Assembly: GCF_038069945.1 (NCBI RefSeq)
Contig: NZ_JBBPEV010000005.1
Span: forward strand, 62,001 to 126,000
Direction: 5' to 3'
DNA length: 64,000 bases
Source of the DNA: Aquabacterium sp. A3
Lineage (GTDB): Bacteria > Pseudomonadota > Gammaproteobacteria > Burkholderiales > Burkholderiaceae_C
The notes under the pieces were generated by a model, which saw only the letters and a program-made list of their open reading frames with translations, was not told the origin of the DNA and did not search any database. Position numbers and translations under genes: made by a program. Shown here one piece after another: positions 55,304-62,183 of this stretch (the first letter of the stretch is position 1; each line of letters starts with the position of its first letter).

Positions 55304-55370
55304 TATAACCTCTGCTGTCACGCACAAGCGTGAATTAGTGGCGCCACCTAGACCAACTGCTGAGGACACC
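55304..55370 (+). promoter_or_regulatory. Compact structured leader of metY
   Basis: A TATAAC -10 (55304-55309) would start transcription near 55316. The short leader then has a stem TCACGC-ACAA-GCGTGA (55318-55333), a 10-bp palindrome GTGGCGCCAC (55338-55347) and a TGAGG ribosome site (55361-55365). A regulatory RNA is possible, but it does not fit the SAM-II riboswitch pattern that I compared it with. Confidence 0.5.
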
Positions 55371-56657
55371 ATGAGCCCAACCAACTGGAAATTCGACACC
55401 CTGGCCGTGCACGCCGGCTACTCGCCCGACCCCACCACCAAGGCGGTGGCGGTGCCCATCTACCAGACGGTGGCCTACTCGTTCGACAGCGCGCAGCATG
55501 GCGCCGACCTGTTCGACCTGAAGGTGGCGGGCAACATCTACACCCGCATCATGAACCCCACCCAGGCCGTGCTGGAAGCCCGCGTGGCCGCCCTGGAAGG
55601 CGGCATCGGCGCCCTGGCACTGGCATCAGGCCAGGCCGCCATCACCTATGCCATCCAGACGATTGCCGAGGCGGGCGACAACATCGTGTCGGCCACCGCC
55701 CTGTACGGCGGCACCTTCAACCTGTTTGCCCACACCCTGCCCCAGTACGGCATCGAGACCCGATTTGCCGACCACCGCGATCCCGCCAGCTTCGAGCCCC
55801 TGATCGACGAGCGCACCAAGGCCATCTATGTCGAATCGCTGGGCAACCCGGCGGGCAACATCACCGACATCACCCGCATTGCCGAGATCGCCCACCGACA
55901 TGGCGTGCCGCTGATCGTGGACAACACCGTGCCCAGCCCCTACCTGTGCCGTCCGTTTGAGCACGGAGCCGACATCGTCGTGCACTCGCTGACCAAGTAC
56001 ATGGGCGGACACGGCACCAGCCTGGGCGGCGCCATTGTGGATTCGGGCAAGTTTCCGTGGGCCCAGCACAAGGCGCGCTTCAAGCGCCTGAACGAGCCGG
56101 ATGTGAGCTACCACGGTGTGGTCTACACCGAGGCCCTGGGCGAGGCCGCCTACATCGGGCGTGCCCGTGTGGTGCCGCTGCGCAACATGGGTGCGGCCAT
56201 CTCGCCCTTCAACGCCTTCCAGATCATCCAGGGCATCGAAACCCTGGGCCTGCGCATGGACCGCATCTGCGAAAACACCCAGAAGGTGGCCGAGCACCTG
56301 AAGGCGCATCCACGCGTGTCATGGGTGAACTACGCCGGCCTGCCCGACCACGCCGATCACGCCCTGGCCCAGAAGTACATGGGCGGCCGGGCCTCTGGCC
56401 TGCTGACCTTCGGCGTGCCGGGTGGCCGCGAAGGCGGTGCCCGCTTCCTGGATGCGTTGCAGCTGTTCACCCGCCTGGTGAACATTGGCGATGTGCGCTC
56501 GCTGGCCACCCACCCGGCCTCGACCACCCACCGTCAGCTGTCGGCCGACGAGCTGGCCAAGGCTGGCGTGACGGAAGACACGGTGCGCCTGTGCGTGGGC
56601 ATCGAGCACATCGACGACATCCTGGCCGACCTGGATCAGGCACTGGCTCAGGTGTGA
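55371..56657 (+). CDS. metY: O-acetylhomoserine sulfhydrylase (PLP-dependent)
   Basis: 428 aa. It makes homocysteine directly from O-acetylhomoserine and sulfide. The Cys/Met-metabolism PLP fold is complete, with Lys209 in HSLTKYMGGHG. Family features include FDTLAVHAGYSPDPTTKAVAVPIYQTVAYSFDSAQHGADLF and ATHPASTTHRQLSADEL. Length (about 430) fits the O-acetylhomoserine group rather than the shorter cystathionine synthases. The ATG at 55371 is chosen by alignment; the frame is open upstream. Its stop lies 1 bp from that of the convergent YeeE half gene. Confidence 0.95.
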   Translation: MSPTNWKFDTLAVHAGYSPDPTTKAVAVPIYQTVAYSFDSAQHGADLFDLKVAGNIYTRIMNPTQAVLEARVAALEGGIGALALASGQAAITYAIQTIAEAGDNIVSATALYGGTFNLFAHTLPQYGIETRFADHRDPASFEPLIDERTKAIYVESLGNPAGNITDITRIAEIAHRHGVPLIVDNTVPSPYLCRPFEHGADIVVHSLTKYMGGHGTSLGGAIVDSGKFPWAQHKARFKRLNEPDVSYHGVVYTEALGEAAYIGRARVVPLRNMGAAISPFNAFQIIQGIETLGLRMDRICENTQKVAEHLKAHPRVSWVNYAGLPDHADHALAQKYMGGRASGLLTFGVPGGREGGARFLDALQLFTRLVNIGDVRSLATHPASTTHRQLSADELAKAGVTEDTVRLCVGIEHIDDILADLDQALAQV

Positions 56658-56658
56658 A

Positions 56659-57075
56659 TCAAGCGGACCGGCGGGCCTGCCAGCGCTGCAGCAACCCGCC
56701 TGCCAGCATGGCCGGCACAAACCACCAAACTTCGTGGTTGCCGGTCAGCAGCGTGGCCAAGGCGGGCCCGGGGCAATAGCCCGCCAAGCCCCATCCCACG
56801 CCGAACAGCACGGCGCCCAAAACCAAGGGCGGGTCGATCGGCATGACAGCGGGCACATGAAACCGGTCGGCCAACCATGGCGCCGCGCGCCGCCAGGCCA
56901 TGCGGTAGCCCAAGAAGGTGACCACCACGGCCCCACCCATCACCAAAGCCAGGCTGGGATCCCAGGCGCCCGATACGTCAAGAAAGTTTTGCACCTTCAG
57001 GGGGTCGGTCATCCCGGACACCGCCAGCCCCAGACCAAAACACACGCCCGCCAACCAGCTGATCAACATCGGCAC
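56659..57075 (-). CDS. YeeE/YedE half-transporter (DUF6691 type)
   Basis: 138 aa, four helices: ISWLAGVCFGLGLAVSGMTDPLKVQNFLDVSGAWDPSLALVMGGAVVV, and VLFGVGWGLAGYCPGPALATLLTG with the conserved GYCPGPA Cys. The family includes thiosulfate transporters, which relay sulfur through conserved Cys residues. It forms a two-gene pair with the half gene 9 bp upstream, and the two together would make a full-length YeeE. Confidence 0.88.
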   Translation of the reverse strand: MPMLISWLAGVCFGLGLAVSGMTDPLKVQNFLDVSGAWDPSLALVMGGAVVVTFLGYRMAWRRAAPWLADRFHVPAVMPIDPPLVLGAVLFGVGWGLAGYCPGPALATLLTGNHEVWWFVPAMLAGGLLQRWQARRSA

Positions 57076-57084
57076 GGAAGCACC

Positions 57085-57519
57085 TCAGGCCAGGAAATGG
57101 CGAACCACGTAAACCGTGATGCCTGCCACCACCATGAACACCGCGACGGCCACCAGAGAGCGCGATGACAGACGGCTCAAACCGCACACCCCGTGCCCGC
57201 TGGTACACCCACGCCCCATGGCCGTGCCATAGCCCACCAGCAAGCCTGCCAGCACCAGCCATCCAGGATGCATCTGGCGCTGTGGCGTCACCGGGGCATC
57301 AGCCATGACATGCCAGGCGGTGGCTCCCAAGACCATGCCCAGCACAAAGGTCAGCCGCCACCCATGGACACGGCCAAGGCGCAGGCCATCCAGCAAGGCA
57401 TAAGTGATGTTGCTGATGCCGGCGATGCGCCCCACGGATGCCATGAGGATCACGGCAGCCAGACCAATCAAGCCTCCACCCAGCGCGGCGCTGAGCGGCG
57501 TGAAGTTGATCACCTCCAT
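57085..57519 (-). CDS. YeeE/YedE half-transporter (first half)
   Basis: 144 aa, four helices: FTPLSAALGGGLIGLAAVILMASVGRIAGIS, and VLAGLLVGYGTAMGRGCTSGHGVCGLSRLSSRS with the two Cys residues of the G-C-T-S-G-H-G-V-C-G motif. This motif is the sulfur-handling element of YeeE/YedE proteins. It lies between YqaA (3 bp upstream) and the DUF6691 half (9 bp downstream) on the same strand, consistent with an operon. Confidence 0.9.
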   Translation of the reverse strand: MEVINFTPLSAALGGGLIGLAAVILMASVGRIAGISNITYALLDGLRLGRVHGWRLTFVLGMVLGATAWHVMADAPVTPQRQMHPGWLVLAGLLVGYGTAMGRGCTSGHGVCGLSRLSSRSLVAVAVFMVVAGITVYVVRHFLA

Positions 57520-57522
57520 GGC

Positions 57523-58113
57523 TCAGGCGGTGCCGGACACCTTGTAGGCCACGCCGCCGGCCACGATGAGCGCCACCATGGCCCAACCGATGCGGTCAAC
57601 GTACTTGTGCAGGAAGGCTTCCATGCGCTGGCCGCCCCAGGCCATCAAGGCCGCCACCAGGAAGAAGCGCAAACCACGCCCCACGAACGAGGCCAGCGTG
57701 AAGGGCAGCAGCGCCATCGACAAACCGCCTGCCGCCACCGTGAACACCTTGTACGGGATGGGCGAGAAACCGGCGATGAAGATGGCCCACACGCCCCACT
57801 GGTCAAACCATTGCTCGGCGCGTTGAAAGGCTCCCCAGTAACGGCTGTCCTGCAACCACGGCGTGATGGCGTCGATGGCGAAATATCCGATCGCATAGCC
57901 CAACAAACCGCCCGCCACCGATGCCAGGGTGGTGATCAGTGCAAACCACCAGGCCTTGCGCGGCGTGGCCAGGCACATCGGTGCCAGCATGACATCGGGC
58001 GGCACCGGGAAAAACGACGACTCGGCAAAGCTCATGGCCCCCAGGTACCAACTGGCGCGGGGGTGGCGTGACCAGCGCATGGCGCGGTCGTACAGGGACG
58101 AGAACAGTTTCAA
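57523..58113 (-). CDS. YqaA/DedA-like SNARE-associated membrane protein
   Basis: 196 aa. The SNARE-associated (DedA-like) fold is visible: ASWYLGAMSFAESSFFPVPPDVMLAPMCLATPRKAWWFALITTLASVAGGLLGYAIGYF, then FIAGFSPIPYKVFTVAAGGLSMALLPFTLASFVGRGLRFFLVAALM. The TTG at 58113 (MKLFSSLYDRAMRW) is chosen because GAGG lies 5 bases upstream and family members start this way. DedA-like proteins are linked to lipid scrambling; YqaA itself is uncharacterised. Confidence 0.87.
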   Translation of the reverse strand: MKLFSSLYDRAMRWSRHPRASWYLGAMSFAESSFFPVPPDVMLAPMCLATPRKAWWFALITTLASVAGGLLGYAIGYFAIDAITPWLQDSRYWGAFQRAEQWFDQWGVWAIFIAGFSPIPYKVFTVAAGGLSMALLPFTLASFVGRGLRFFLVAALMAWGGQRMEAFLHKYVDRIGWAMVALIVAGGVAYKVSGTA

Positions 58114-58237
58114 GGGCACCTCGACGAAACAGTGAGCGTGCAGACGCACAGCATGGCGGCGAAGCATAGACCAGACCAGGGTAGCGTTCGCGCCAAGATG
58201 GACGCGGCCCCTGATTCAGAGGGGGGCACAAACTGGC

Positions 58238-58271
58238 AAAAAAAAACGACAAGCGCTTCAGCTTGTCGTTT
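58238..58271 (-). terminator. Terminator after tRNA-His
   Basis: AAACGACAAGC (58244-58254) and GCTTGTCGTTT (58261-58271) make an 11-bp stem with a 6-base loop. On the minus strand it is followed by a run of Ts. It ends the tRNA-His transcript, about 10 bp past the tRNA. Confidence 0.88.
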
Positions 58272-58280
58272 GGTGTTCGG

Positions 58281-58357
58281 TGGGGTGGCTGATGGGACTC
58301 GAACCCACGACAACCAGAATCACAATCTGGGACTCTACCAACTGAGCTACAGCCACC
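58281..58357 (-). tRNA. tRNA-His (anticodon GTG)
   Basis: 77 nt including the extra 5' G(-1) that pairs with the discriminator C73, a tRNA-His hallmark. The acceptor GTGGCTG pairs with CAGCCAC, the anticodon loop reads ATTGTGATT, and the T arm has GGTTCGA. The 3' CCA is encoded. Confidence 0.97.
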
Positions 58358-58386
58358 ACCGGAAAGACATAGAGTATAGCAGTTTT

Positions 58387-60336
58387 TCAGCGAGAGGCCG
58401 CCTGGGCTGCGGCCTGTTGCGAATCCGCCGTGCCGGCCTCGACCACCTTGGCACCCTCGTTCAGGAAGCGCACCTTCTGCTCGCGCTTGAGCGCGCGGAA
58501 GTAGGCGTCGGCCTCGGCTTTGGCCCAGTAGTTGCCGAATTGGCTGCGCGTTTCCTTCAGCTCCTGGGCCGAGATCTCCAGCGGCAGCACCTTGTTGACC
58601 TTCAGCAGTGCCACGCCGTCGGCACCCAGCTCCACCACCGTCCAGGCAGGCAGTTGCGCTTGCGGAATGCGAAGTGCCTCATCGAGCACGGCGGGGGGCT
58701 GCGAGAAGATGGTGCGGCGCGACATCGACACAGGCGCGGGCAGCCCGGCGGCCTCAGGATTGGTCTTGCCCGCTTCCATGCGCTTGAGCGCGTCCGCCTT
58801 GGCACGCTTGAGGGCCTCGGCAGCGACCCAACGCTCGGTCAGCTCGGCCTTGACGGCCTCCAGCGGTTGGCGGGCGGCGGGCCGGTATTGCACCACGCGC
58901 GCAGACACCAGTTGGTTGGGGCCGGTTTCCACGGCCTCTGTGTTGCGGGCTTTGCTGCGGTTGGCGGGGTCAAACAAGGCTTCCAGCAAGCGGCGATTGG
59001 CCAGGATGCCGGTTTCGCCAGGCTGAGGCTGACGCAACACGCCCTTGGCGGTTTGCACTTTCAGCTTCAGCTCGTCGGCCACGGGCTGCAAGGAGTCTGC
59101 CTGCTCGAACACCGTGTTGGTGAACCGCTCGGCCGCATCCACGTATTGCCGTTGGGCCAGTTGGCGGCGGGCCTCTTCTTCCAGTTGGGTTCGCACGGCC
59201 TCGAACGGCTGCACTTGTCCACCACGGATGCCGGTGACCTGAATGATGTGAAATCCGAAGTCGGTTTCCACCACATCGCTGATCTGGCCCTGCTTGAGCT
59301 GATAGACGGCGGCATCAAAGGGTGGCGTCATGTCGCCGCGCCCAAAGTACTCCAGGTCTCCGCCATTGGCCGCAGAGCCAGGGTCTTCGGAGTGCTTGCG
59401 CGCGAGCTCGGCAAATGCAGCGGGGTTCTTGCGCAACTCGGCCAGCAGTTCTTCAGCCTTCTTTCGTGCGGCGGCTTTTTGCTCTGCCGTGGCCGATGCC
59501 GCGGCGCCGATCAGGATGTGACTGGCTCGGCGCTCTTCAGGCGTGGTGAAGCGCGCCTTGTTTTGTTCATAGCTGGCCCGAAGATCGTCCTCGGACACGG
59601 TCACGTCTTTCTTGAGCGAATCCAGGTCCAGCACCACGTATTCGATGTCGGCTTGCTCGGGTGCCATCAACCACGATGCATTGGCCGGATCGTTGTAGAA
59701 GGCCTGCAATTGCTCGGCAGAAGGTGCCAGGCCGGCCTTGTAGGCGGCCGGGTCCAGGCGCAGCCATTGCACTTCACGCACCTGAAAGAGTGCCTCAACC
59801 GCAAGCCGGTTGGAGGTGGCTGGCGCAAAACCAGTGCGAGACACACCGCCCAGCACCTGACCCAGCACCAATTCCTGGCGGAGCAGGGCCTCCAGCTGTG
59901 CCGAGCTCATGCCCTGGGCCTCAAGCAGCGCCTTGTTGGGGGTGCCATCTGGATTGCGAACCGCCGCGAACTGCGGATCGCTCTGGAAAATGCGCACCAC
60001 ACGCGATGGCGGCACGACCAGTCGCTGGTCTTGGGCCACCCGGGCCAGAACCACCTGGCGCACCAGCCCCTCCAGCGATTCCCGACGCGCCGCCGGCGTG
60101 TCCAGCAAGGCCACGTCGATGTCGGGTTGCTGGGCGCGGGTCCGGTCCACGAGCTGGCGGTGGGCGTTGTCCCACTCCATCTTGGTGATTTTCTGGCGCC
60201 CCACCGAGGCCACCGATCCATCCTGATCCATGAAGCTGGAGTAGCCCTGGATGCCGAAGAACACGAAGGATGGCAGGATCAGCAAGACCAGAAGGCCCTG
60301 CAGGATGCGGGTGTTATTGCGAACGAAATCGAACAT
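58387..60336 (-). CDS. ppiD: Periplasmic folding factor PpiD (SurA-N/parvulin)
   Basis: 649 aa. One N-terminal inner-membrane helix (about 12-30) anchors a periplasmic chaperone with a SurA-N-like region and one parvulin domain (about 265-365, RRASHILIGAAASATAEQKAAARKKAEELLAELRKNPAAFAELARKHSEDPGSAANGGDLEYFGRGDMTPPFD). It assists folding of outer-membrane and exported proteins leaving the Sec translocon. A hupB-tRNA-Val-ppiD order is common in Burkholderiales. tRNA-His follows 29 bp downstream. Confidence 0.95.
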   Translation of the reverse strand: MFDFVRNNTRILQGLLVLLILPSFVFFGIQGYSSFMDQDGSVASVGRQKITKMEWDNAHRQLVDRTRAQQPDIDVALLDTPAARRESLEGLVRQVVLARVAQDQRLVVPPSRVVRIFQSDPQFAAVRNPDGTPNKALLEAQGMSSAQLEALLRQELVLGQVLGGVSRTGFAPATSNRLAVEALFQVREVQWLRLDPAAYKAGLAPSAEQLQAFYNDPANASWLMAPEQADIEYVVLDLDSLKKDVTVSEDDLRASYEQNKARFTTPEERRASHILIGAAASATAEQKAAARKKAEELLAELRKNPAAFAELARKHSEDPGSAANGGDLEYFGRGDMTPPFDAAVYQLKQGQISDVVETDFGFHIIQVTGIRGGQVQPFEAVRTQLEEEARRQLAQRQYVDAAERFTNTVFEQADSLQPVADELKLKVQTAKGVLRQPQPGETGILANRRLLEALFDPANRSKARNTEAVETGPNQLVSARVVQYRPAARQPLEAVKAELTERWVAAEALKRAKADALKRMEAGKTNPEAAGLPAPVSMSRRTIFSQPPAVLDEALRIPQAQLPAWTVVELGADGVALLKVNKVLPLEISAQELKETRSQFGNYWAKAEADAYFRALKREQKVRFLNEGAKVVEAGTADSQQAAAQAASR

Positions 60337-60405
60337 GGTGCGGGACCACCCCAGCGAATTCAGCCAAAGCTGCTGCGGGGGCTGATGGTCAGACAGTCAA
60401 AACAA

Positions 60406-60425
60406 AGGCGAACCGCGGTTCGCCT
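60406..60425. promoter_or_regulatory. 20-bp perfect palindrome upstream of ppiD
   Basis: AGGCGAACCG followed by its exact complement CGGTTCGCCT. On the minus strand TTTGTTTTG follows, so it could act as a weak terminator or attenuator. It lies 70 bp upstream of ppiD and past the tRNA-Val terminator. A TAAAAT -10-like box lies about 20 bp upstream of it. Confidence 0.5.
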
Positions 60426-60506
60426 GACTGCGATCCATTTTACCCAGGTTTGTTCAGCCGGCAGGGCCAATGCGAGGCCCGTGCCTCAGCACAAACCCGA
60501 GCCCAA

Positions 60507-60528
60507 GAAAAAAGCACCCGAAGGTGCC
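60507..60528 (-). terminator. Terminator after tRNA-Val
   Basis: On the minus strand GGCACC-TTCG-GGTGCT is followed by TTTTTT. The stable TTCG tetraloop and T run mark a strong rho-independent terminator 18 bp past the tRNA. Confidence 0.88.
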
Positions 60529-60545
60529 GTGCAGGGATGAGTCGG

Positions 60546-60621
60546 TGGTGGGTGCTGAGGGGTTCGAACCCCCGACCTACGCCTTGTAAGGGCGCCGCTC
60601 TACCAACTGAGCTAAGCACCC
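60546..60621 (-). tRNA. tRNA-Val (anticodon TAC)
   Basis: 76 nt with acceptor GGGTGCT/AGCACCC, D loop AGTTGGTAGA, anticodon loop CTTACAA and T loop GGTTCGA. The 3' CCA is encoded. It lies between HU and ppiD on the same strand. Confidence 0.97.
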
Positions 60622-60661
60622 GACTCAACGAGGCCGGATTGTAAACTCACTTGAAGCCGTG

Positions 60662-60934
60662 TCAGTTCAGGGCGTCTTTGAGCGCCTTGCCAGGCCGGAA
60701 CTTGGGCACCTTGGCCTTGCGGATTTTGACCGGCTCGCCGGTTCGAGGGTTGCGGCCCTCACGTGCAGCGCGGGTGCTGACCACGAACGTGCCAAAACCC
60801 ACCAGCGACACGGGCTCACCCCGCTGGAGTGCGCCGCACATGCCACCCAGCGCTGCCTCCAGTGCCCTGGCTGCAGACAGGCGAGAAATGTCGGCCTCGC
60901 GTGCGATGTGATCAATCAGTTCTGCCTTGTTCAC
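60662..60934 (-). CDS. hupB: HU-family DNA-binding protein
   Basis: 90 aa, full length for [30 protein letters not shown] (the dimerising helices), then [30 protein letters not shown] with the DNA-bending arm and NPRTG turn. The GTG at 60934 is preferred over the ATG four codons earlier because GGAGG lies 5 bases upstream. It is followed by tRNA-Val and ppiD, the usual hupB-ppiD linkage. Confidence 0.97.
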   Translation of the reverse strand: MNKAELIDHIAREADISRLSAARALEAALGGMCGALQRGEPVSLVGFGTFVVSTRAAREGRNPRTGEPVKIRKAKVPKFRPGKALKDALN

Positions 60935-61036
60935 CGCGCCCTCCATGCGTCAACAGACCATCATGGCGCCATTTGCAAGATCAGGGCATCGCGGACATCC
61001 TGACTTGACAGGCGGCGCCCAAGGCACCACCGCCCC

Positions 61037-61603
61037 TCAACGCGCCTTGGCGCGGATGTCGGGCAGTGCTTTTTGCAGGTAGTAAACCATCGACCAGACC
61101 GTCAGACCTGCGGCCGCGTACATCAACCAGGTGCCCCAGGTGCGAGTCGAGCCCAGCAAGGGCAGCGATGCGTCATACAACAACAGCACGATGGCCACCA
61201 TCTGCGCCGCCGTCTTGAGTTTGCCCAGCATGTGAACGGCCACGCTGCGGGAGGCCCCGATCTGCGCCATCCATTCGCGCAGTGCAGAAATCGCGATTTC
61301 TCGGCCAATGATGATCAGCGCGACCAAGGCGTTGACGCGATCGAGCTGCAGCAAAATCAGCAAAGACGCACAAACCAGGAATTTGTCGGCCACCGGATCC
61401 AGGAAGGCGCCGAACGACGACGTCTGGTTGAGCCTGCGGGCCAGCCAGCCGTCCGCCCAGTCGGTGAGTGCCACGATCACGAACAGGCCGGCGGCCAGCG
61501 TGTTGACCTCGCGCGGAGGCCAGGGCAGGTAATACAAACCCACGATCAGCGGAATCGCAACGATCCGCGCCCAGGTCAGCAAGGTGGGCAGTGTCCAGAA
61601 CAT
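61037..61603 (-). CDS. pgsA: Phosphatidylglycerophosphate synthase
   Basis: 188 aa, several helices. It joins CDP-diacylglycerol and glycerol-3-phosphate in the membrane. The CDP-alcohol phosphotransferase motif D-G-x2-A-R-x8-G-x3-D-x3-D is complete in DWADGWLARRLNQTSSFGAFLDPVADK. The N-terminus FWTLPTLLTWARIVAIPLIVGLYYLPW is typical. A lipoprotein gene lies between it and uvrC. Confidence 0.95.
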   Translation of the reverse strand: MFWTLPTLLTWARIVAIPLIVGLYYLPWPPREVNTLAAGLFVIVALTDWADGWLARRLNQTSSFGAFLDPVADKFLVCASLLILLQLDRVNALVALIIIGREIAISALREWMAQIGASRSVAVHMLGKLKTAAQMVAIVLLLYDASLPLLGSTRTWGTWLMYAAAGLTVWSMVYYLQKALPDIRAKAR

Positions 61604-61631
61604 GTGGCATTGTGCCGCGAGCCCGGTCGCC

Positions 61632-62183
61632 TCAACGGCGATCCAGGGTCATCGGTTTGAACTTCCGGTGGTCGTTGAACAAAAACGTCTCATTGAAACG
61701 CCAGGGTTTGGGCAGGCGCGACACATTGCCAAAAGGCGCGGCGTTGCGGATGGCCTGGACGGCCAGTTGCACCGTGTCACGGGCCTGTTTGGGATAACGC
61801 ATCACCTCGATTCGGCGCACGCTGCCATCGGCATTGAGCTCGATGCTCATGACGGGAATGGCCAGCAGCACATCCGGGGTGCGGTCGCCGTAGGCCAGGT
61901 GCGGATTGGCCGCCACCAGGCGCTCAGCCGCCTGACGGCGTGCATGGGTCCAGTCTCTGGGCGTGGCCGGTGCCGACAGCTTGACCGGGCCCGCCTCCAC
62001 AGCAGCCGGCGCAGGCGCGTCGGGCAGGCGTTTGGATGATGCCGGGGGTGCGGGTGCTGGCTCGGGTGGCTGCCCCTGCCATGGCAAACCTGCGCAGCCC
62101 GACAAGCCGACCAGGCCAGCCGCCGCCATCACCCCCACCAGGCGGCGCCTTGGCCACCTTGCCAGAACGTCATCGCAAGGCAC
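61632..62183 (-). CDS. Lipoprotein with TonB-C-like domain, overlapping uvrC
   Basis: 183 aa. A lipoprotein signal ([22 protein letters not shown], lipobox Cys about residue 30), a Pro/Ala-rich linker, then a domain resembling the TonB C-terminal fold ([48 protein letters not shown]). The GTG at 62183 has AGGAG upstream and overlaps the uvrC end by 14 bp. An ATG at 62129 falls inside the signal. Function is unknown. Confidence 0.82.
   Translation of the reverse strand: MPCDDVLARWPRRRLVGVMAAAGLVGLSGCAGLPWQGQPPEPAPAPPASSKRLPDAPAPAAVEAGPVKLSAPATPRDWTHARRQAAERLVAANPHLAYGDRTPDVLLAIPVMSIELNADGSVRRIEVMRYPKQARDTVQLAVQAIRNAAPFGNVSRLPKPWRFNETFLFNDHRKFKPMTLDRR

Noticed and set aside
51928..55308. Open frame of 1126 codons opposite the indolepyruvate oxidoreductase
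   Set aside because: It is antisense to an intact 1200-residue enzyme and His/Gln/Arg/Gly-rich with no recognisable domain.
55304..55370. SAM-II riboswitch in the metY leader
   Set aside because: The leader lacks the SAM-II pseudoknot sequence and GCTAAA-type core. Left as an unclassified leader.
58132..60540. Open frame of 802 codons opposite ppiD and tRNA-His
   Set aside because: It crosses a tRNA and its terminator and is antisense to ppiD, so it is a composition artefact.
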